Shown here piece after piece: positions 13,001-23,781 of a stretch of 64,000 nt of DNA (its first letter is position 1; every line of letters starts with the position of its first letter). The stretch is from Ctena decussata. Lineage: Eukaryota; Mollusca; Bivalvia; Lucinida; Lucinidae. The translations under genes were made by a program, and so were the position numbers. A model generated the notes under the pieces. The model was not told the DNA's origin, searched no databases, and saw only the letters and a list, made by a program, of their open reading frames with translations. Location of the stretch: NCBI GenBank assembly GCA_963989385.1, contig OZ022508.1, positions 53,917,087-53,981,086 of the forward strand, read 5' to 3'.

Positions 13001-16000
13001 AGATACAAGATATGTTGCGGTGCGTGGGACAGGGTATCAATAAGGCTCGTTCATGTATCGTCATCGAGGCAATTGAATACTTTATTATCATTCAGGGATT
13101 TAGTACATATGATGAACATAGTGAGTAGCAAAATCTGACAGGAAGTACAACCACATATATAAGAATCTGCGGAATGCTACGTCTCACCTGTCAGCGCGTT
13201 GACCCAAAACCAGAGCTAAACTGGAAAACTCAACGCAAAGTTGACGTCACCAACGCCATTACCGAAAAAGTAATGCATATGCTTGTTTCTGCTAGTCATA
13301 GGCGAGACAAAAATTCTATACGTCGACCAATAAAATAATTAACCTTAATTGAGCAAAAATCTAACTCCCACTAGGGTTCGACACAGCAGAATACAATATT
13401 CGACTTGCAAGTCTGATGATACTATGTACTATACAATTGCGACATTGACTTCGCACATATGCGCACCAATACTTCCTACTACTATCTGTCTTCTGCGCAA
13501 TTCATTGACGCAGTAGACTTAAACAACAGACAATACCAGTAAATAGTCAACAAAACGCAGCGGACAGCAAACAATATGTAGCAGGCAGTAAACAGGTCAC
13601 AGTGCTTGGTAACTATTTTCTATGTGTGTTTGTAGCTAGCTTTAGCTATGGCACTCTCATACTTATTACCTGTATGATATCAAGTTCTTGGGCTCGTGCA
13701 AATTCGACATCGCAGAAGATAAGTCACAGAAAAAAAACAACGACAACAAAAAACATAAACTGTAAACAGTTAGTATATGTCAAAGCAAACAGTTTAAAGT
13801 AAACAGAAAAAAATGTACCCCAACCCTGCTACCATGGATTTTTACTTTCATGAGCCCTATTACTTTCTACAACACATTTACAGATCTAATCGTGTCAATG
13901 TTCAGATACTGGAAAGAAATGGAAACTTTTGCTGAGGAAAACAAAGAGCAAGTATTAGAACTGTGTTTCGAAGACATGAAGAAGGTAAGTCAAACTCAAA
14001 GATTTTCTTTATTTTATCCTTATGCAAATCACTTAACTTTTGCGGGTACTATAGCTTCCAATTGTCTTGTTTGTTTTAAAACTTTTGCCAAGTGTTTTTT
14101 TTTATTATTGTGTCTTTTTTATTGTAAGGTATTTTAATGAACTACTTCGTAATTGTGAATCTGCGATTTCCATTCAATCGTCAGTTGGTCAAATAATGAC
14201 GATATTCAGGTAGTAAAAGCGTAGTGAAAAAAAGTCGCGAACACCATGGCACTGATAGGTTTACAAAATTCTTCACACGGACCGAATAACTGTTGTGTTT
14301 ATAAATCACAATTGTGTACTTTTAAACATGGTGTCAGCCTCTAACCGCGCCCTCCTCCACTCCCCAGTCCCGACCACCTCAATTATTTAACATGAAAATG
14401 CGCAGTGCCTACAGACGGGCATATCGCTGTGTACATGTATAGTGTGTGGGTAGTATGGTAAAACCTCCCTAAGGCTGCTATCATGTTAGCTTTTAAACGG
14501 ACAAAAATGCGTGGTCGAAGTGTAGACCTTGATCTGATTACTCATTGTACGATATTTGATTCAATTTGACAACGCTTTTTTTTTGGCGTCTGAAAGGACC
14601 TCTGACAGTTGTAATGTAAATTTGCCTATAAAAGTGATCAGAAATGAACTTTTGGTATCCTTCAAAATTTCCACTGAAATATTTTCCTCAGAACTCCCTA
14701 TAATTGACACAAAAACAATTTTTCGGTTATTATACACATAGACTGAGATGTTTGGTGGAAAAAGCTAGTTTTTATAATTAAATGTATGGAAAATAGGAAA
14801 CGTTTTACAAAGATACTCTCTCCCCCCCTCTCCCCCCCGTGCCTTAGCTAGCCACTTTGCATGTATGTGTGTACTGTCAATATACAAATTATATGTGAGT
14901 GACAAGCTGAGACCCGGTGGAAATGATAGTTTACAGCTGAAAAACTGAACAAGAGGACCAATAGTCCTGTAGCTCACCTGACACTTGGTCCTGGTATATA
15001 TTTTAATGCTTTTATACATGTATATAGCACCAGGGCAGGGGCAGATAACCCCCCTCCCTTGGGGATTAATGTTGAGTCCCAATTCTATATACCAAGCCAC
15101 AAGGTCACTGGGCCTTTGTTTCTGGACAAAGATTTCTGAAGGGTTTTTATCATAAATGGGTGTGGCGGCCACCATGTTCATACAACCATGACCATCTGAA
15201 CAAACTTTGATTCCTTTGACCCAGTATTAAGCTCCATAATATATGAAACACAGTAATCATTTGTATAAACTATGATGGGCCTGAGTGCCCAATGCTACAT
15301 ACCGGTACCAAGTTTCAAGGTTATAGGCCTTTCGGTTCTCGAGAAAAAAACGTTTGAAGAGTTTTTACCATATATGGGCATGGTGGCCATCTTGGTCAAG
15401 TGACCCAAGACCATCTGAACAAACTATGGTTCCTTTAAGCCGGTGAAGCTCCGTATGAAATGTGGCTTCAATTGACCCTAGTGGCCTCTGAGAAGTTGTT
15501 TGAAAATGGTGACAGAATCTCAATGACCTTGTACAGAAGTCAAAGAATGACCTTGACCTTTAACGACAAAATATCTTCATCTGGTCATTTAGTCAACCAT
15601 ATATACCAAATATTGCACCTTAGACTTAAATAGTTTCTGAAAACTCCACTGTTTAAGCATTTTCCCATATAAAAGTCTACAAAATGTACCAAAGTTGACA
15701 GTGTCATAAATTAGGTTAAGGTCAACGCACGATCATTTGTATAAACTATGATGGGCTTGAGTGCCCAAAGCTACATACCAAGTTTCAAGGTCATACACCT
15801 TTTGGTTCTGGAGAAGAAGATTTTGAAGGGTTTTTACCAAATACGGGCATGGCGGCCATCTTGGTCAAGACCCTGAGAACAAACTTTTATTCCCTGATCA
15901 CACTTAGACTCCATATGAAATTTCGCTTCAATCAGACCAGTGGTTTCAGAGGAGTAGATGTTTTGAAAATCTTGATGACGGACAGACCGACAAAATGACC

Positions 16001-19000
16001 TTGACCTTTCAGTGACATAATATCTTCATCTGGTCATTTAGTTGACCATATATACCATGTATTGTACCTAAGACTAAAATAGTTTCTGAGAAATCCACTG
16101 TATAAGCGTTTTCCCATATAAAAGCCTAACATACCAAAGTTGACCGTGTCGTAAATTAATTCAATGTCAACACATGGTCATCATTTGTATAAACTATGAT
16201 GGGCCAGCATGCTCGATGCTACATACCAAGTTTCAAGGTCATAGGCCTTTTGGTTCTAGAGAAGAAGATTTTCGAAGGGTTTTTACCATATATGGGCATA
16301 GTGGCCATCTTGGTCATGTGACCCAGACCCCGGGTATAAACTTTCGTTCCCCCATCCCACTGAGACTCCATATGAAATTTGGCTTCAATCGGCCCAGTGG
16401 TTTCAGAGGAGAAGATGTTTGAAAATCTTGACTACGGATGGTCCGACGGAATGACCTTGACCTTTAGTGACATAATATCTTCATATGGTAATTTAGTCGA
16501 CCATGTATATCAAGTATTGTACCAAATACTTAAATAGCTTCGGAGAAATCCACTGTTTAAGCGTTTTCCCATATAAAAGCCTAACCTACCAAAGTTGACC
16601 GTGCCGTAAATTAGGTCAAGGTCAACGCAAGGTCATGATTTGTATAAACTATAATGGGCCCGCATGCCTTATGCTACACACCAAGTTTCAAAGTCATAGG
16701 CCTTTTGGTTCTGGAGAAGAAGATTTTTGAAGGGTTTTTACCATATATGGGCATGGCGGCCATCTTGGTCATGTGACCCAGACCCCGGGTACAAACTTTC
16801 GTTCCCCTATCCCACTCAGACTCCATATGAAATTTTGCTTCAATCGGCCAGGTGGTTTCAGAGGAGAACATGTTTGAAAATCTTGACGACGGATGGTCCA
16901 ACGGAATGACCTTGACCTTTAGTGACATCATATCTTCATTTGTTCTCCTAGTCGACCATGTATACCAAGTAATGTACCTTAGACTTAAATAGTTTCTGAG
17001 AAATCCACTGTTTAAGCGTTTTCCAATATAAAAGCCTACAAAACGTACCAAAGTTGACCATGTCGTAAATTAGGTCAAGGTCAACGCAAGGTCATGATTT
17101 GTATAAACTATGATGGGCCCGCATGCCCTATGCTACACACCAAGTTTCAAAGTCATAGGCCTTTGGTTCTGGAGAAGAAGATTTTTGAAGGGTTTTTACC
17201 ATATATGGGCATGGCGGCCATCTTGGTCATGTGACCCCGACCCCGGGTACAAACTTTAGTTCCCCCATCCTACTGAGACTTCATATGAAATTTGGCTTCA
17301 ATCGGCCCAGTGGTTTCAGAGGAGAAGATGTTTGAAAATCTTGATGACGGATGGTCCGACGGAATGACCTTGACCTTTAGCGACATAATATCTTCATCTG
17401 GTCATTTAGTCGACCATGTATACCAAGTATTGTACCTTAGACTTAAATAGTTTCTGAGAAATCCACTGTTTAAGCGTTTTCCCATATAAAAGCCTAACGT
17501 ACCAAAGATGACCATGCCGTAAATTAGGTCAAGGTCAACGCAAGGTCATGATTTGTATAATCTATGATGGGCCGGCATGCCCAATGCTACATACCAAGTT
17601 TCAAAGTCGTAGGCCTTTGGTTCTGGAGAAGAAGATTTTTGAAGGGTTTTTACCATATATGGGCATGGCGGCCATCTTGGTCATGTGACCCCGACCCCGG
17701 GTACAAACTTTAGTTCCCCCATCCTACTGAGACTTCATATGAAATTTGGCTTCAATCGGCCCAGTGGTTTCAGAGGAGAAGATGTTTGAAAATCTTGATG
17801 ACGGATGGTCCGACGGAATGACCTTGACCTTTAGCGACATAATATCTTCATCTGGTCATTTAGTCGACCATGTATACCAAGTATTGTACCTTAGACTTAA
17901 ATAGTTTCTGAGAAATCCACTGTTTAAGCGTTTTCCCATATAAAAGCCTAACGTACCAAAGATGACCATGCCGTAAATTAGGTCAAGGTCAACGCAAGGT
18001 CATGATTTGTATAATCTATGATGGGCCGGCATGCCCAATGCTACATACCAAGTTTCAAAGTCGTAGGCCTTTTGGTTCTGGAGAAGAAGATTTTTGAAGG
18101 GTTTTTACCATATATGGGCATGGCGGCCATCTTGGTCATGTGACCCCGACCCCGGGTACAAACTTTAGTTCCCCCATCCTACTGAGACTTCATATGAAAT
18201 TTGGCTTCAATCGGCCCAGTGGTTTCAGAGGAGAAGATGTTTGAAAATCTTGATGACGGATGGTCCGACGGAATGACCTTGACCTTTAGCGACATAATAT
18301 CTTCATCTGGTCATTTAGTCGACCATGTATACCAAGTATTGTACCTTAGACTTAAATAGTTTCTGAGAAATCCACTGTTTAAGCGTTTTCCCATATAAAA
18401 GCCTAACGTACCAAAGATGACCATGCCGTAAATTAGGTCAAGGTCAACGCAAGGTCATGATTTGTATAATCTATGATGGGCCGGCATGCCCAATGCTACA
18501 TACCAAGTTTCAAAGTCGTAGGCCTTTTGGTTCTGGAGAAGAAGATTTTTGAAGGGTTTTTACCATATATGGGCATGGCGGCCATCTTGGTCATGTGACC
18601 TGGGCCAAATATATAAACTTTCGTTCCCCCATCCTGTTAAGGCTCCATATGAAATTTGGCTTCTATCCACCCAGTGGTTTCTGAGAAGAACAAGTTTAAA
18701 AGTGCAGACGCCGACGACGACGGACGACGGACCAAGGCTATACTATAAGCTCACCTTGACAGGTGAGCTAAAAATGGGTGGGGTAATTAGACCCAGTGCA
18801 TCTTAAAATCAGGCTAGCATACATTTTAGTGGCATATTATTGCACGTTATATGCACTTGTAATGTTTACTTTACTTTATGCATGTTTAACAAAATAAAAT
18901 TCAGTAAATCGTAAGAAAAATCGAAAATCTGGAGTATTTTGGATGACCGGGAATACCACTTACCCCCCTTGAGAAAGTCGGTGAGAGTTAGTCTGCAGAC

Positions 19001-22000
19001 GTGATATTTTTTTTTAAATTAATATGAAAACTTCTTTATAATGCATAAATCAACATTGGCTTCCCATGGAAGCTGCAGTAATTTGTCGAAAAATAGGCAA
19101 ATTTGCATTGAAACTGTTAGAGGTCCTTTGTAATAGGCCCTAAAATTATGGCAATTCAACAGCTGCGAACTCCGTCTGACAAACTGATGAGAAACTCTCA
19201 GACATCTTTCCTTCCAAAAACGGGCTAATTTTTTCTGTTTCTTCTCTGTGGTGCTTTCTATTGCCTTTAAACTCTGACAACGCTCAGCCTCCTTACATTT
19301 TGTGTACTGACCATGTTTTTTTTTTTCAAACCAAACGTTTGACGTCTTTTCGTAACGTAGAGACAAAAAGACTGCATGACGTCTATTCCTTATTGTTTTG
19401 TTGATTTCTACGCTTGTATTTAAACCAGTCTAAATTCGATAATAACTTCCGTTTTCGTGTCGTTACGAAAAGTAATGTATTTTCAAGGTAAAAATATGCC
19501 TACCAATCCTCTATCATAGAGCTCCCGCTCTTACAAAGCTTCTTCGGAGCTTTGAAAGCGAGCGCTCGTTTTTACTACAGATCAAAGGCAATGCTTCTGT
19601 GATGACCTACTGTGACAGTGTAGGCTTCCTATTAGTCATTGACTTAATGTACATTTTTAGAGTGGCCTCATGGAAATCTACTGGAAAATGGCTGACCTCC
19701 AAGCTTTTCTCTTGTCGTGTCGTGCTTTAAATGTCGTATTTTCCCCTTCCATATGTGATGTTTAGGACAGGATGTGGTAAGCAGTTTTATCGGTTCTTGA
19801 TCAGTGCCTTCTCATCTACAAGCTTAAAACCCGAGAAATCGAATATCTATAAATGGAATACTTGTGGCAAAATTTATGTCCCAAAGATTGCAAAACACGA
19901 TGATCCAGATTACGGACTATCAAACAAGGATTCGGATCGGTCACACATTCTGTCAAATAAATAGCAATGAATTTGTCAGCAAGTCATAATCTTGTTTGGT
20001 AACACCGGACAATGCACCAATTCCGGGACTGAAATTTTAGGGTTATGATAAGATAGTCATGTTGCAAGAACTTGGCTTGGATGGGAAACAAAAAGAACAG
20101 TTTTTACATGACTTGACAATACTGTTTATATTTTTAGATGCACTCATGTACAATGTAACAATTTGTTCCAAGTACAGTTTCTTTTGTGTGATGCATAGTT
20201 CAAGGGTGAATTTTATACATTTTGCATTGTTTCAGAATCTTACAAGTGTTGTTGAAAAGGTTGCAGAGTTTCTTAACAAACATTTATCCAAAGAAACAAT
20301 AGAAAATATTGCCGAAAAGTGTTCCTTCCCGAATCTTAAGGCTGCTGATGCAACACTGAAAAACATTCCAGAGAAATGTTTCAGTCACCTTACTATAGCA
20401 GAAACAGAACAGATTAGAAAGCACGAGAAAACCCCGTTTTTCAGGAAAGGTACATTCATTCTTACACACATACAGGCTTGTTGAAAAATGATTATGCCAA
20501 TGACTTGATATTTGCTCTTCAATCAAATCTGCAAAACGCCAGAATTACTGTAACGTTTTTGAGCCGGGACACGACAAAACTAATAAACTGGCATATGCGC
20601 CCCATGATGACTCAGATCAGCCTGGGCATCCGCCCGGTCTGATCAGTAATGGAGTTAACTTAGACTCTAAGCTACTTTTAAGGCGCACAGCGAAGCGTCT
20701 GATCAGACTGGGTGGATGTCCTGGTTGAACTAGGTCTTCGCGAGGCGCTCTCGCCACTTTGATGGTTTTTCTCGTGTTTTGGCTTATTTAGGAAGCTCAG
20801 CTGCATGTGATACACTATATTATTCTAAAATGGTTTAATCCTTAGATAATATTATAACTACAAATATATTATTATACGTACACTCACAAAGTAACTAAGT
20901 GTATATACAGATGCATATGGTGTAAGTACGAGGGGCGTTCGAAAAGTAATGCAAATGGCCTCATAACTTTGTTTAGAGGAATACTGGGTACAAATGCTAT
21001 GCATATGCTGAAAACACTACATTTTGTCCTTACAATTGATACCAAACGCTGTACAAAGACATCTTTCCATATTGACTTGCTTGTCCATTGTTGCCTACAA
21101 TATTCATACAAGAGTTAGAAGGGTGGCAACTGTTATCGATTTATTCCTTGCAAAGCAATGCGTAATTCTTATGACGTTATTGAAATATACGATAACGTCA
21201 TTTTTGAAAAGTTTTACAGGCAATGTTTTTGGCATTAATTTAAATTTATTGACAGGTTTTTGTTGACCCATGTAAATGCTCTTGCTGACAAGATTTTGAA
21301 TGCTAATACGCTTGTTTTCATTACAATATCATTTAATTTTAGTAGAAATGGGGAATTTGCTTTTACATAATCCATATTCCCGGGCCAGTATGGAACCCAG
21401 ATTAAAAGTAATTTCCGCGATATTTACAGGACAACATTGCCTTGGCATTGTCTTTAAGTAGCAAAAATAAAAACAAATCAAAGACTGCTGATATATAATT
21501 TACGGCCTACTAAACTAAAATTCTGCAGTGTCTTTAGGGTATACCTCTTTCAAAGAAGTTAAAAATGCGCCCTTTTTAAAAAAATACACCGTGTTTGCAG
21601 ACTTTCCTACGCATATCATAGCTTTATGTGTTTTTGCAATCAGAAGTTCTGTTTTTGTGTTGGTTTCCTGGAAATTACGTCATTTGCATTACTTTTCGAA
21701 CGCCCCTCGTATATGCAATTGTTCATCAATGTTGCGTTCACACATTTATTTCATATATATACAAAGCGTAACATCTGACCGACCGCTTCCTCTCTATTCA
21801 ACAATGAATTTGTACATGGTGTCGGGACGTATTTTTTTCGCGTCGAAGACGCGTATAATTTAGCTATTGTTCCCTATTTCACAAGGTTTCATTGGTCAAA
21901 TAACCCGCATGTCAAAATTTAGCCAATAATATCAAAGGTCAATGAATATTTAATCTTCGTCTTTTTTACCCGTCGCATGCACTGTAAATACTAGCACTCT

Positions 22001-23743
22001 GTTATATATTAATTCAAAACGTTTTTCTTGTTTTTAATTATCGAAAACAGACACAGATATACAAAACTTTTTTTTCCGACAAAGATCTACTTTTGATTTC
22101 TACTTTTGCTTAAATAGACACTTTAGTTGCTTAGGTTATGAGCGTCGGTGGTTCAGTGGTAGAATTCTCGCCGTCCGTGCGGGCGGCCCGGGTTCGAATC
22201 CCGCACGGAACAAGTTTTTTTTCTTCTTTAAACGTTCCCGTTTTATTTTTTATCTAATCTTTTTGGAATTCCAAATTGGACAGCCCAATTTTCAGATAGG
22301 TCGTTGTCGCTACCCAGTGTCCAAATTACGGTTGTGGGTGCCTACCTACATAGCTCACGTGAGTCATATTCAGGAATGTTATTATCAACTCCTTACAAAA
22401 CACACTTCCATTTAATCTGCGACGATTAACTTTTTTAAAAGATTTTTCTTGTTTATATATTCGGTTAACTTACGTATATTTGTAACTGTTTTAAAAGATT
22501 TGAGATCCATACGATTACGAGTATTATATTTCTCTTGTCAGTAGAGGTAGCACATTTACCCCTGTTAAAAATTGCAAGCATTAGGTCGGTTTGATGGAAG
22601 GTTTTAAAACTGCGAGTGAAATTGTGATGCTGTCCAAATCATTTGAAATACTGTGATTTTTGAAAACGAGGGTACTTGTGTATTTCATTCAGCCCCTGAT
22701 ATTCTGACAACATATCTCCATGCAAATTATTTATTTTATCGATACATTTGATTTGTTAAATATGGAAACATGTGTTTACTTTGTGGATAGTAGGGTGACT
22801 TCGATGTTAGTTCTTTTTAACAGTAGTTCATTCATATGAGGACGATGGCAGGGTGGGTGGGTGGGGGGATAATGAAAAACTATGTTCAATGGAACCACGT
22901 AAAACTTACGAATGGAAAGATTTCTGCCTCCAGCGGGTCTTAAACGAGGAACGCTACATCAGCAGGCCAGCTCTTAACCTACTGAGCTATCAGGGCTCCT
23001 TGTGTGAACAAAAAGGGAACAAATCAAGTGGTCGGTAAGAAGTTGTGTCTAGCAAATCATAAATACATCTTTCAACTGGAACTGTTTGTGATACAAAATC
23101 AACAGATCAAATTAAAACAAGAGGGCCATGAGGCCCTGATCCGCTCACCTGAGCAATTGGCAAAGTGGCTTTTTCTTATGTCTGAAATTGTCAAAATATG
23201 AGTCTAGGGTCAAAAGTCAAAGACTGACCATGACCTCTTTTACTCCTAAATCTTATTGTGCTAATAGGCATTAAGATAACCATATATACCATTTTTAGGC
23301 CAAAATCTTCAAAACTTTCCATGAAATCTTATGTTCTAGCATTTTCCCATATTTGACCATGCTGCAAAAAAGGTCAAGGTAAACCCAAGGTCATCATTTG
23401 AACAGTCTTGGAAGTACTCTAGTACTCCATGCTACTTACCAAGTTTCAAGTCCATAGGCATATTGGTTCTGGAGAAGAAAAATATTAAAGGTTTATATCA
23501 TAAATGGGTATGGCGGCCATGTTGTCATGTGACCTGGACCATTTCAACACATTTTTGTTCCCTCAACCCCTGGAGGCTCTATATGAAATGTGACTACAAT
23601 TGGCCCTTTGGCTTTTGAGATAACTTCTGAAAATGTCAAAATATGAGATCTGGGTCAAAGGTCAAAGAATGACCTTGACCTCTTGTACTCATAATAGCCA
23701 GTTTTGCACTGATTAGACTGATGACATGAACCTCCCTTTCTCT

Positions 23744-23781
<38 letters not shown>

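Noticed and set aside
12765..13091. 108-residue minus-strand frame as a gene
   Set aside because: It lies in SULT introns, has no recognisable domain and reads as AT-rich chance sequence.
14765..15181. 138-residue and similar frames (also 16674-17051, 4599-4901, 58898-59221, 1558-1944)
   Set aside because: They are translations of tandem repeat units; the same peptide words recur wherever the DNA repeat does.
19019..19366. 115-residue minus-strand frame in SULT intron 4
   Set aside because: No known motif, no promoter or splice context that convinces; left as unassigned sequence.
22142..22212. Functional tRNA-Gly gene
   Set aside because: Acceptor stem does not pair and the anticodon loop lacks U33, despite intact Pol III boxes.
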